Source: JBAWAP01 sp049589355 (GTDB taxonomy: Bacteria; Chloroflexota; Anaerolineae; VGOG01). Taken from it: a stretch of 33,849 nt of DNA. The stretch covers positions 1-33,849 of the forward strand of contig JBAWAP010000249.1 of assembly GCA_049589355.1 (NCBI GenBank). Direction: 5' to 3'. The position numbers and the translations under genes were made by a program. The notes under the pieces are model-generated. The model searched no databases and was not told where the DNA came from. It saw only the letters and a program-made list of their open reading frames with translations. Below, piece by piece: positions 7,382 through 14,684 of this stretch; the first letter of the stretch is position 1, and every line of letters begins with the position of its first letter.

Positions 7382-8272
7382 ATGTACATGCCAAGTCCCG
7401 GACTCCCCGAGTTCGATTACGTGAAGCCAACCTCGCTGGCCGAAGCCAGTTGCATCTTGGCTGAGCACGCTGGCGAGGCGCGTCCCTTTATGGGAGGCAC
7501 CGACCTCTTCGTGCGTATGCGCGATGGATTCATCCGTCCCCAGATCGTAGTGGACGTCAAGCATCTGCCCGGTATGCGGGACGTGGTGTACGATGAGCGG
7601 ACGGGGCTGACGGTCGGCGCGGCGGTCACAATGAACGAAGTGGCCCACCACCCACACGTGCAGACCCACTACCCGCTGCTGGCGGAAGCGGCTAACTCCG
7701 TCGCCTCCTACCAACTGCGCAACCGCGCCACCCTGGGCGGCAATCTGTGCAACGGTTCCCCCGCCGCCGACACCGCTCCGGGCACGTTGTTGCTGGAAGG
7801 GCGCATCGTCCTTTATGGGCCTGGCGGAGAGCGGGAGGTACCGGCCGACGAGTTCTTCCTCGGTCCCGGCGCGACGGCGATCCAGGCGGGCGAGTTGATG
7901 ACGGCCATTCGTTTCCCTATCCTACCGGCCGGCAGCGCAGGGAAATACCTCAAACTGGGCCGCAACAAGGCCGGCGACCTGGCCATCGCTGGTGTCGCGG
8001 TCTTCGGCTTCCCCAATGGGATAACTCCCTCCGGTTACTACTTTCGTATCGGATTGGCGTCGGTCGCGCCGGTGCCGTTGCGGGCGCGGGAGGCAGAGGA
8101 GGTGCTGACAGCCAGCCCCCCAGGAGAAGAGACCTTCGCCCTGGCGGCTGAGAAGACGATGGAGGCCGCAGCCCCCATAGATGACGTGCGCGCCAGTGCC
8201 GCCTACCGCAAGGCGATGGTACGGATTCTCACGTTACGTGGGTTGCGGGAAGTGTGGGAGCGGATGAGGTAG
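7382..8272 (+). CDS. Molybdenum hydroxylase FAD-binding subunit (XdhB/CoxM-like)
   Basis: The 296-residue protein is the medium, FAD-binding subunit of a xanthine-dehydrogenase-family enzyme. It passes electrons from the iron-sulfur subunit to the final acceptor. The two FAD signatures are present: GGTDLF (38-43) and NRATLGGNLCNGSPAAD (114-130). The C-terminal CO-dehydrogenase flavoprotein-like domain extends from about 190 to the end. A GGAGG lies about 9 nt before the ATG and the start is 1 nt after the cyclase stop codon, so the two are translationally close. It is followed by the iron-sulfur and molybdopterin subunit genes; the order FAD, Fe-S, Mo is common for CoxMSL-like enzymes. The substrate cannot be told from this subunit. 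Confidence 0.93.
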   Translation: MYMPSPGLPEFDYVKPTSLAEASCILAEHAGEARPFMGGTDLFVRMRDGFIRPQIVVDVKHLPGMRDVVYDERTGLTVGAAVTMNEVAHHPHVQTHYPLLAEAANSVASYQLRNRATLGGNLCNGSPAADTAPGTLLLEGRIVLYGPGGEREVPADEFFLGPGATAIQAGELMTAIRFPILPAGSAGKYLKLGRNKAGDLAIAGVAVFGFPNGITPSGYYFRIGLASVAPVPLRAREAEEVLTASPPGEETFALAAEKTMEAAAPIDDVRASAAYRKAMVRILTLRGLREVWERMR

Positions 8273-8328
8273 TTTCAAGTTGCAGGTTACAGGTTTCAGG
8301 TTTGGAACTTGAAACTTGGAACCTGAAA
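8273..8328 (+). repeat. Compact inverted heptamer array without a gene (site B)
   Basis: Eight 7-nt units run in exact register immediately after the stop codon of the FAD subunit gene. The first four have the form TTYCARG and the last four are the same unit inverted, meeting at 8300/8301. A 10-bp perfect inverted repeat (8293-8302 with 8320-8329) lies inside. It has the architecture of the arrays at 5116-5665 and 28081-28645 but encloses no IVP gene. The Fe-S subunit's ribosome-binding site (AAAGGGA, 8335-8341) follows directly. Confidence 0.8.
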
Positions 8329-8348
8329 CATAGAAAGGGATAGACGAA

Positions 8349-8870
8349 ATGGCAATGCATTCTATTACCATAACTGTGAACGGTGGTCGAGAGCGGTTAG
8401 ACGTTCCCTCGAATATGACGTTGCTGCAACTGCTGCGGGAGAAACTGGCGCTCACTGGCACTAAGAACGGCTGCGCTGCGGGGGAGTGCGGAGCCTGCAC
8501 CATCTTGATGAACGGTGAGCCGGTCAACTCCTGCATGGTGCTGGCGGTGGAGGCAGATGGAGCCGAGATCGTCACCGTCGAGGGGGTGGCAGACGACGGC
8601 CGGTTGACACCCTTGCAGGAAGCCTTTGTGGAGCATAACGCCGTGCAGTGCGGCTTCTGTACGCCAGGGGTGTTGATCTCCGCTCATGCCCTGCTGAAAC
8701 GCAATCCGCATCCGACCGAGGAGGAGATAAAGTTGGCGCTGGTCGGGAACCTATGCCGCTGCACGGGCTACCTGCGCATCATCCAGGCTGTGCAGACGGC
8801 TGCGGAGGATGGTATCCTGAGCGGCTCGACTGAGCTCGCCGAAGTCCTGTCGAAGGAAGGAGATGCCTGA
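8349..8870 (+). CDS. Molybdenum hydroxylase [2Fe-2S] subunit (XdhC/CoxS-like)
   Basis: The 173-residue protein carries both [2Fe-2S] clusters that relay electrons from the molybdenum centre to FAD. Ligands of the plant-ferredoxin-type cluster are Cys42, Cys47, Cys50 and Cys62, and of the alpha-helical cluster Cys101, Cys104, Cys136 and Cys138 (QCGFCTPG and CRCTGY). The family core ends near residue 155; the last 15-18 residues (LSGSTELAEVLSKEG) come from a dispersed DNA repeat at 8815-8856 read in frame. The start at 8349 is set by AAAGGGA about 8 nt upstream; a second ATG at 8355 is possible. The stop overlaps the beginning of the large-subunit region, so translation is probably coupled. Confidence 0.95.
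   Translation: MAMHSITITVNGGRERLDVPSNMTLLQLLREKLALTGTKNGCAAGECGACTILMNGEPVNSCMVLAVEADGAEIVTVEGVADDGRLTPLQEAFVEHNAVQCGFCTPGVLISAHALLKRNPHPTEEEIKLALVGNLCRCTGYLRIIQAVQTAAEDGILSGSTELAEVLSKEGDA
8815..8856 (+). repeat. Dispersed repeat forming the C-terminus of the Fe-S subunit
   Basis: The 32 bases at 8815-8846 occur again, perfectly, on the opposite strand at 30313-30344, more than 21 kb away in an intergenic gap. Here the copy lies within the end of the Fe-S subunit gene and supplies its last residues. The right part (CTGTCGAAGG) matches the core of the repeat at 6444-6464 read in the other direction. Confidence 0.8.
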
Positions 8871-8871
8871 G

Positions 8872-11214
8872 ATGACCAAGTTTACCTCTGATCCCGTTGG
8901 TAAGAGTGTTCCCCGCGTGGATGTGTACGATAAGCTCACCGGGGCTGCTATCTTCGCCGACGACATACAATTCGGCCCCAACCTCTACTACGCCCGGTTG
9001 GTCCGGAGCCCCCACGCCCACGCCCTGATTAAGCGAATAGACACGAGCAAGGCGCTGGAGGTGCCCGGCGTGAAAGCGGTAGTCACTGGCAAGGACGCTC
9101 CTGAGCTAGTTGGCATGTATCTCGTAGACCGCCCCGTCCTGGCCGGCGAGCGGGTGCGTTACTTTGGGGAGCCGGTCGCCGGGGTGATTGCCACCAGCGA
9201 AGCGGTCGCAGAAGAGGCGACTCAACTGGTCGAAGTGGAGTACGAGGAATTGCCGGCGGTCTTTGACCCGATGGAGTCCATCCAGCCGGATGCCCCTCTG
9301 CTCCACCCTGACCTGGGTGAGTACAAGGTGGCCAACTTTATTTTTCCCGAACCGGGCACCAACATCTCGGAGCACTTCAAACTCCGCAAGGGGGACGTGG
9401 AGTCCGCCTGGCCCAGGTGCGCTGCTATCGTGGAGATGACCTTCCGCCTGCCCCAGATCCAGCACGTGCCGCTGGAGCCTCACGTGTCGGTGGCCCTCTG
9501 GGAGCCATCGGGGCAGGTAACGCTGTGGACCAGCACCCAGTCACCCCACGCTCAGCGCGATCTGATCGCCCAAAGCATCAATATCCCGCACGGCAACCTG
9601 CGGGTGCTGTCTCCCTACATCGGCGGCGGGTTCGGTGGTAAGGCGGGCGTAACGATGGAGGCGTGCGCAGTAGTCCTGGCGCGGGCGGTCAAGGGGCATC
9701 CGGTCAAGCTGCGCCTGACGCGCGAGGAAGAGTTCGTGGGCACGACGATGCGCCAGAGCCTGGTGGCGCACACCAAGATCGGCTGCGACGCCGAGGGCAA
9801 CCTGCTGGCGATGGAGACCCAGTACTACTTCGGCGGCGGTGCCTACAACGACTACGGCGTCAACATCATCCGCGCCGCCGGCTACTCCTGCACCGGCCCT
9901 TACGACATTCCGAACGTCAAGGGCGATTCCTACTGCCTCTACACCAACCTGCCCATCGGCGGGCCGATGCGCGGCTTTGGCATGCCTGAGATTCACTGGG
10001 GCATTGAGCAGATCATGGATCAGTTGGCCGAAAAGATCGCGATGGACCCCGCCGAGTTCCGGCGTCGCAACTGCGTCAGGACGGGCGATACGATCCTGAC
10101 CGGAATGGAGATGCCGAACATTGACCTGGTGGCCTGTATTGACAAGGTCGCTGCGGCGGTCGGTCTGGGCAAGGAGGAGAAGCCTTCTGCGTCGCACAAG
10201 CGGCGCGGCAAGGGCATTGCCATCATGTGGAAAGCCCCGGCCATGCCGCCCAACCCCGGTAGCTCGGCCGTGGTGCGCTTCAACGAGGACGCGACGGTCA
10301 ATGTCGCGATTGGGGCCCAGGAGTTGGGGCAAGGCTCCTTCACCGTTGCTGCCCAGATGGCAGCCCAGGCACTGGGCGTGCCCTACGAGTGGGTGCGCGT
10401 CTCGGCCCCGATAGACACCAAGTACAGCCCCTACGAGTGGCAGACGGTGGCCAGCCGCATCACCTGGTCTATGGGGAACGCCGTCAAGGCTGCTGCTGAA
10501 GATGCCAAACGGCAGATCCTGGAGATCGTGGCCAACCACTGGGGCGAGGATCCGAAGGACCTGGACATCAAGGATGGGAAGGTCATCTCGTACAGGTCCG
10601 AGGAGGAACAGCCGCTCCAGAATATGGTCGTCTACGGTTTGCCCAACGAGGATTTCGAGGGGTGGAAGGGTGGGCCTATCGTCGGGCGTGGCAAGTTCAT
10701 GCCGACCTACGTCACCAACCTGGATTTCGAGACCGGCCAGGGCCCCCGCGCGGTGGTGCACTACACTGTCGGCGCGCAGGCGGTGGACCTGGAGGTGGAT
10801 ACCGAGACCGGCCAGGTAGATTTCCTCAAGATCGCCAGCGCCTACGATGTGGGCAAGGCCATCAATCCCGACCTTGTCCTGGCGCAGATTGATGGCGGCG
10901 CGGTTCACGGAATGAGCTCGGCTTTCGAGGCCCTGCGGTTCGACGAGCGAGGCCGGCCGCTCAACCGCAGCATGGTGGACTATCGCATTGCGACCTCCGT
11001 GGATGTGCCGAAGGAGATTCACGGCGACTTCGTCGAGACGCCGCTGGAGGATGGGCCGTGGGGCGCACGGGGGGTGGGAGAGCACGTGATGGTTCCGACC
11101 GCACCGGCGATAGCCAATGCCATCAACAACGCCCTGGGCATCCGCTTCAACGACCTGCCCCTTTCGGCGGAGAAGATCTTCCTGGCGCTGGAGAAACAGA
11201 AGCAAAAAGAGTGA
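8872..11214 (+). CDS. Molybdenum hydroxylase large catalytic subunit (XdhA/CoxL family)
   Basis: The 780-residue protein is the molybdopterin-binding subunit of a xanthine-dehydrogenase-family hydroxylase, which inserts a water-derived oxygen into a carbon of an N-heterocycle or aldehyde. Domain a/b hammerhead is near the N-terminus (VYDKLTGAAIFADDI), the molybdopterin motif GGGFGGK begins at about 251, GGPMRGFGMPE near 363, and the catalytic glutamate appears in GARGVGE (Glu737). It lacks the AYRGAGRPE/AYxCSFR-type loop of true CO dehydrogenase, so CO oxidation is unlikely. ATG 8863 lies directly on the AAGGAG; ATG 8872 has proper spacing and is preferred. The neighbouring hydrolase and DUF1116 protein suggest catabolism of a nitrogen ring compound. 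The substrate is not defined by the sequence, and no XdhC-type maturation factor is seen in the window. Confidence 0.94.
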   Translation: MTKFTSDPVGKSVPRVDVYDKLTGAAIFADDIQFGPNLYYARLVRSPHAHALIKRIDTSKALEVPGVKAVVTGKDAPELVGMYLVDRPVLAGERVRYFGEPVAGVIATSEAVAEEATQLVEVEYEELPAVFDPMESIQPDAPLLHPDLGEYKVANFIFPEPGTNISEHFKLRKGDVESAWPRCAAIVEMTFRLPQIQHVPLEPHVSVALWEPSGQVTLWTSTQSPHAQRDLIAQSINIPHGNLRVLSPYIGGGFGGKAGVTMEACAVVLARAVKGHPVKLRLTREEEFVGTTMRQSLVAHTKIGCDAEGNLLAMETQYYFGGGAYNDYGVNIIRAAGYSCTGPYDIPNVKGDSYCLYTNLPIGGPMRGFGMPEIHWGIEQIMDQLAEKIAMDPAEFRRRNCVRTGDTILTGMEMPNIDLVACIDKVAAAVGLGKEEKPSASHKRRGKGIAIMWKAPAMPPNPGSSAVVRFNEDATVNVAIGAQELGQGSFTVAAQMAAQALGVPYEWVRVSAPIDTKYSPYEWQTVASRITWSMGNAVKAAAEDAKRQILEIVANHWGEDPKDLDIKDGKVISYRSEEEQPLQNMVVYGLPNEDFEGWKGGPIVGRGKFMPTYVTNLDFETGQGPRAVVHYTVGAQAVDLEVDTETGQVDFLKIASAYDVGKAINPDLVLAQIDGGAVHGMSSAFEALRFDERGRPLNRSMVDYRIATSVDVPKEIHGDFVETPLEDGPWGARGVGEHVMVPTAPAIANAINNALGIRFNDLPLSAEKIFLALEKQKQKE

Positions 11215-11828
11215 CTGCCTTGTACTGCGCGTTCCTCGATGAATCTGGCGGAGTAGCTATCTTCGCCTCCGGCGAGCCCTTTCTGGTGGTAGCTGCCTTG
11301 GTGATCCATTCGCCTCGGCATCTGGACCTTATCATCAAGCGAGCGCTGAAGCGATTCGGGGCCAGTCTCGGCTCAGGTGAGATGAAAGCCGCCCACTCCT
11401 CCGAGAAAACCATTCGCTGGATCTTGGAGGCTATCGCTGCACAAGACGTAGCCATCATCACTGTAGTGGTGGATAAGCGAGGGTTGGTCAAGCCGCCCAA
11501 AGATCCTGAGGAGCTTTACCGCCAGGCAGTTGCCAGAGTCATTCGCCTTTGCATAGAGCGGTGGCCACGACTGGAGGCCATCTTAGACAAGCGATACACC
11601 CATGAATATCTGCGGCAGAAGCTGGAATGGTACATTCGGGAGGAGATTGCCAACATCCCTGGGCAGGTAGTAGTGATTCGCCAGGAAGAGTCGGCAAGGG
11701 TGAAGGCATTACAGGCTGCAGATTACGTAGCCTGGGCTATAAGGCAGAAATATCAGGCGGAGGGCAGGAGCTATTACCAGCTTATCAGAAACAGGGTGGT
11801 GGCAGAGGAAATCATCGAGGCAAAATAA
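11211..11828 (+). CDS. DUF3800 domain protein
   Basis: The protein, about 205 residues, has the features of DUF3800, a family with a predicted RNase-H-like fold: an N-terminal LDESG motif (around residue 9), a conserved central KRFG and alkaline helix region, and a C-terminal LQAADYVAWAI stretch with the conserved aspartate. Its GTG start overlaps the TGA of the large hydroxylase subunit (GTGA), implying translational coupling. A TTG at 11220 is an alternative start. Functional connection to the hydroxylase is doubtful; DUF3800 genes turn up as accessory passengers in many contexts and a nuclease role is only predicted. Confidence 0.75.
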   Translation: MTALYCAFLDESGGVAIFASGEPFLVVAALVIHSPRHLDLIIKRALKRFGASLGSGEMKAAHSSEKTIRWILEAIAAQDVAIITVVVDKRGLVKPPKDPEELYRQAVARVIRLCIERWPRLEAILDKRYTHEYLRQKLEWYIREEIANIPGQVVVIRQEESARVKALQAADYVAWAIRQKYQAEGRSYYQLIRNRVVAEEIIEAK

Positions 11829-12026
11829 GAAAGCGGCTCTCCCTGGGCCCCGATTTCAGTCTGCCGGACGCGCATCTCAGCCATCCTTCCCCGCTCACAC
11901 ATTGCAGTGTGGCCTATCCCGTTCTCCGAACGGTCAGGGTCACCAGGATTTACGATACCGCTCTGGTTAATAGAATAACACATTTTCGGTTAGTTGTCAA
12001 ATGGGAATTTCCGGGTGCTGCAAGAC

Positions 12027-12089
12027 AAGCCCGCGGCCCCGCCCATTCTGCCCCGACCAGTGGGCAGAAGGCGTGGGGTTGCGGGCTTT
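12027..12089. repeat. Long imperfect palindrome in the 11829-12179 gap
   Basis: Two arms of about 28 nt (12027-12054 and 12062-12089) are complementary with a few mismatches around a 7-nt loop; the inner TTCTGCCC/GGGCAGAA and outer AAGCCCGC/GCGGGCTT blocks are exact. A T-rich but not continuous stretch follows on the plus strand, so it might terminate the upstream operon. It could also be a dispersed palindromic repeat. A smaller hairpin (11919-11933) lies upstream. The rest of 11829-12026 shows no supported gene. Confidence 0.6.
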
Positions 12090-12095
12090 GTTGGT

Positions 12096-12124
12096 TTGCT
12101 AAAGTGTTGGCGTTGGGTTATAAT
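12096..12124 (+). promoter_or_regulatory. Candidate sigma70 promoter for the membrane protein gene
   Basis: TTGCTA (12096-12101), a 17-nt spacer and a perfect TATAAT (12119-12124) precede the ATG at 12180 by about 55 nt. It lies immediately after the long palindrome, as expected for a new transcription unit after the catabolic operon. Confidence 0.6.
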
Positions 12125-12179
12125 AGAGAGGTCACCATCTACGACGGCGTCGAGCATTAAATGGGGCGAGGTAACGGTA

Positions 12180-13586
12180 ATGCTACGTGCAATCGCATGG
12201 ATCGTGTGGGGCTGCATCAGTTGGGTAGACATTCACCTTTTCCTTCCTTTGCGCCGAGTAACTGGACGGCTTAAGCTGAAAAAGCTGTTTAGTGCCCCCG
12301 TGCAGTGGCTAAAGAGAAGATGGACAGCAAGAACAACCAAGTTCGCAGATAAGGCCCGAAGATGGGCTTTTCGAATGGAGAGCCCAGGGATACAAGAGTT
12401 TCGCAAGGTGATAGGCGCCAGGGCGGACGAGAGCCAAGAGTTAGCAACCAATTCAGTAATCAGCGTATATGAGAGGCTACGTTTCTATCTGCTCACTGGC
12501 AAGTGGGAGCCACTCATCCGACGATTCTACTATGCGATGATGTTTCTGGCCATCATCCTTTCGATTTGTTTCTCTTATTTTTGTTTACTCTTTGGTGACT
12601 TGATAATGTCCTTTCATGTGGATGGATTTTTCTTATTCCTAGCTATGATTCTGCTTGTGATCAGCTATGTTCTGTTTAGATCAGTGCTCAACCAGGTCAG
12701 CACATTCGAAAAGTGGATACTCCGAATCCTGGTGTGGCTTCCATTCCTTGTTTGGCTCACATCACTCCATGCTGTGTTAGACAAACTGGGGCTCCCTCTA
12801 AAGTGCTTCTCTATTCTCACCATTCTGTGTCTTGCCGGTCTCATGGCTTCTGTTTCTACATGTGCGTTTTTGTTGCAATGGCGGCTACTGTGCTGGAACC
12901 ATGCTATTGGACAGTGGTTGATGATGAGTTCTTCATCGAACCTACGGCAAGGGTCTATCTCTGTCGCAGCGGCATGGCTCCTACTGCTGGCCCCAGGCGG
13001 CAACGATGAAACAGGGTGGCGCTCGCCGAAAGAGATTGACTATTTGATGGAAGTGAGCCGCGTAGAACGAGAGGGGGCCGAATGGCGAGGTATTGTCTTC
13101 ACGATCTTGGCCCTAATTGGCCTAGCGAATCTAAGCAGAGTCCTTCCAGCCGCACCGGGTAAGACTCCCGCCATATTCACCTTCGCAGACCCTGCTGTGG
13201 TTATCGTAGGCTTGGCAATACTATTGATGTTCTGGGGAGCGTTACTGGACATCTGGCTATCTGAGTTCCCTAACCAGATCATCGGGTTGGCATGCGTCCG
13301 AGCGAAGCATTTCCTTGCGAACCATACTGGTCCGATTCGAGTATTTGAGAACTATCGCGTTGTCAAAGTAAGCGATCCAGAGTCTTTGACAAAGGGCCCT
13401 CATGCGCGCTGGAACTTGATCGCCAAGCATCCACTTCCGGATGGTGGATGGCGTTGCTTAGTCGAAGCCAGAGTGTGGATTGGGTTGTATGATGAGCACG
13501 ACAAGCAAAGCAATCGTCGAATGTCTGCTACTGGTGCTGAGGGCATAGCGGAGGTGATCGAAGCTGAAAAGAATTTCAACCCATGA
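12180..13586 (+). CDS. Polytopic membrane protein of unknown function
   Basis: The 468-residue protein has six or seven hydrophobic helices, near residues 118-138, 148-167, 179-199, 210-233, 304-322 and 337-359, plus an N-terminal hydrophobic stretch (4-24). A basic, partly amphipathic segment (25-70) follows the first stretch. The C-terminal 90-100 residues are soluble (VFENYRVVKVSDPESLTKGPH and later). GAGGTAA about 6 nt before the ATG at 12180 supports this start; the frame is open further upstream but enters the palindrome and promoter region. I recognise no family. It stands at the start of an accessory island with its own promoter. Confidence 0.7.
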   Translation: MLRAIAWIVWGCISWVDIHLFLPLRRVTGRLKLKKLFSAPVQWLKRRWTARTTKFADKARRWAFRMESPGIQEFRKVIGARADESQELATNSVISVYERLRFYLLTGKWEPLIRRFYYAMMFLAIILSICFSYFCLLFGDLIMSFHVDGFFLFLAMILLVISYVLFRSVLNQVSTFEKWILRILVWLPFLVWLTSLHAVLDKLGLPLKCFSILTILCLAGLMASVSTCAFLLQWRLLCWNHAIGQWLMMSSSSNLRQGSISVAAAWLLLLAPGGNDETGWRSPKEIDYLMEVSRVEREGAEWRGIVFTILALIGLANLSRVLPAAPGKTPAIFTFADPAVVIVGLAILLMFWGALLDIWLSEFPNQIIGLACVRAKHFLANHTGPIRVFENYRVVKVSDPESLTKGPHARWNLIAKHPLPDGGWRCLVEARVWIGLYDEHDKQSNRRMSATGAEGIAEVIEAEKNFNP

Positions 13587-13599
13587 ACCGAAAGCAGAA

Positions 13600-13881
13600 T
13601 TGCTATCAGTGGAAGAGGTGAACAAGGATGTGGCCTCTCTATCAAGTGCTTTGGCAAAAGCCCGGCTGCGAGCCAGCATCGAACGCACCCGGCGACGCCT
13701 GGCTCAGTTCGAGCAGCGCTATGACGTGGATACGGCATACTTTTTACAGGAGATGGCTGCTGAAGACCTGGAAGGCGGTGATCTGGAATATGTAGAATGG
13801 GCCGGGGAAGCCAAACTGCTGGGAAGGCTGGAGGCTGAACTGATGGAGTTGGAGAAAGACACAAGACCTCGGAGGTCTTGA
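13600..13881 (+). CDS. Small antitoxin-like protein (possible orphan of a TumE-type pair)
   Basis: The protein has up to 93 residues, mostly helical and charged, with ERTRRRLAQFEQRYDVDTAYFLQEM and a GGDLEYVEWAGEAKLLGRLE stretch. This layout resembles small antitoxins encoded next to TumE/DUF6516-type toxins. No toxin gene follows: the coding end runs straight into a palindromic REP element (13862-13880) that contributes the last residues, and then the RAYT transposase gene. The start is uncertain: TTG at 13600, or GTG at 13618, which has GGAAGAG directly before it. The antitoxin assignment is by resemblance only. Confidence 0.5.
   Translation: MLSVEEVNKDVASLSSALAKARLRASIERTRRRLAQFEQRYDVDTAYFLQEMAAEDLEGGDLEYVEWAGEAKLLGRLEAELMELEKDTRPRRS
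13862..13880 (-). repeat. REP palindrome R1
   Basis: A palindrome of 9-nt arms (CAAGACCTC / GAGGTCTTG) around one base. It is in the opposite orientation to R2 (13948-13962) and lies at the 3' end of the antitoxin-like gene. Confidence 0.8.
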
Positions 13882-13947
13882 CTAAGCCTCCTAAACACGA
13901 GCCATCTTATCCCCGCAATCAACTCCACCCTGCGAGCAATTCTGGAA

Positions 13948-13962
13948 AGACCTCCGAGGTCT
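13948..13962 (+). repeat. REP palindrome R2
   Basis: AGACCTCCGAGGTCT, the same palindrome as R1 but inverted at the central base, 15 nt before the transposase ATG. R1 and R2 form an inverted pair upstream of the transposase gene. Confidence 0.8.
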
Positions 13963-13976
13963 CATCGGGGGACCTT

Positions 13977-14567
13977 ATGCCACGACGTGAGATCAAGTTC
14001 TACGCAGGTGAATACTACCACATCTACAACCGGGGGAATAACCTACAAAACATCTTCTTTGAACGTGAGAACTACTTGTTCTTTTTACGGCGTGCACGGA
14101 AGTATCTTCTCCCCAATGGCATTGTCATTGTTGCCTACTGTTTGATGCCTAATCACTACCACCTGATGATTGGTGTAAAGCAGACCTCCGAGGTTTTGGA
14201 AACCTCAGAGGTCTCGACGGGGATGATGCAGTTGTCTGTCTCCTATACAAAGGCTATAAACAAACGCCATCAACGTAGTGGTGTACTCTTTCAGGGGCCG
14301 TTCCAAGCTGTACATGTAGATCGGAACGAGTATCTACTGCATCTATCACGGTACATTCACTTGAATCCTGTGACGGCAGGATTGGTAGAGAGGCCTGAAG
14401 ATTGGGAGTTCTCCAGTTACCGTGAATATATCGGCCTGCGCAACGGCGCATTGCCCGAACCGGAGATTGTACTGTCCCAGTTTCCAACACGGAACGCATA
14501 CCGTGAGTTTGTGGCAGCGTACAGTAAGGGTGACGAAGAGCTCATCACTCACCTCTTGCTTGATTGA
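13977..14567 (+). CDS. REP-associated tyrosine transposase (RAYT, Y1/HUH family)
   Basis: The 196-residue protein is a single-strand-specific HUH transposase of the IS200/Y1 group domesticated with REP sequences. HUH is seen in MPNHYHLMI (about 58-66), with the start FYAGEYYHIYNRGNN typical for RAYTs. The catalytic tyrosine is expected in LSVSYTKAINKRH, and RYIHLNPVTAGLV plus WEFSSYREYIG are family hallmarks. The ATG at 13977 is preferred over an in-frame TTG at 13878. Five copies of a AGACCTCCGAGGTCT-like palindrome lie around and inside the gene; the internal copy (14182-14213) is translated as TSEVLETSEVS and adds about 11 residues between the HUH and Tyr regions. Frame and motifs are intact, so it may be active. 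Confidence 0.93.
   Translation: MPRREIKFYAGEYYHIYNRGNNLQNIFFERENYLFFLRRARKYLLPNGIVIVAYCLMPNHYHLMIGVKQTSEVLETSEVSTGMMQLSVSYTKAINKRHQRSGVLFQGPFQAVHVDRNEYLLHLSRYIHLNPVTAGLVERPEDWEFSSYREYIGLRNGALPEPEIVLSQFPTRNAYREFVAAYSKGDEELITHLLLD
14182..14213 (+). repeat. REP hairpin R3 inside the RAYT gene
   Basis: Two 15-nt arms (14182-14196 and 14199-14213) are complementary with one mismatch around a 2-3 nt loop; the length keeps the frame. It is a full head-to-head REP doublet located within the transposase coding sequence. Confidence 0.85.
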
Positions 14568-14575
14568 GAAGCGAA

Positions 14576-14671
14576 AGACCTCCGAGGTTTTGTCTTCAGA
14601 TACGGGTATTATCGTGGCGAAGAGACCGCTCAGAAGCCATACAATGAGCAACCAAGAAACCTCGGAGGTCT
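14576..14671. repeat. Inverted REP pair R4/R5 downstream of RAYT
   Basis: AGACCTCCGAGGTTT (14576-14590) and its exact reverse complement (14657-14671) bracket a 66-nt non-coding spacer. Together with R1/R2 they place inverted REP pairs on both sides of the transposase gene. Confidence 0.85.
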
Positions 14672-14684
14672 GAGGGATTCAACG

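Noticed and set aside
8872..11214. True aerobic CO dehydrogenase (CoxL form I)
   Set aside because: The CO-specific active-site loop is not present, and the neighbours do not include cox accessory genes.
11627..12160. Open frame overlapping the DUF3800 end and the gap after it
   Set aside because: It overlaps a supported gene in another frame, passes through the long palindrome and matches no family.
13862..14671. Repeated palindromes as a CRISPR array
   Set aside because: Copies alternate in orientation, spacing is irregular, the unit is a short perfect palindrome, and no cas gene is present; a REP/RAYT system explains them.
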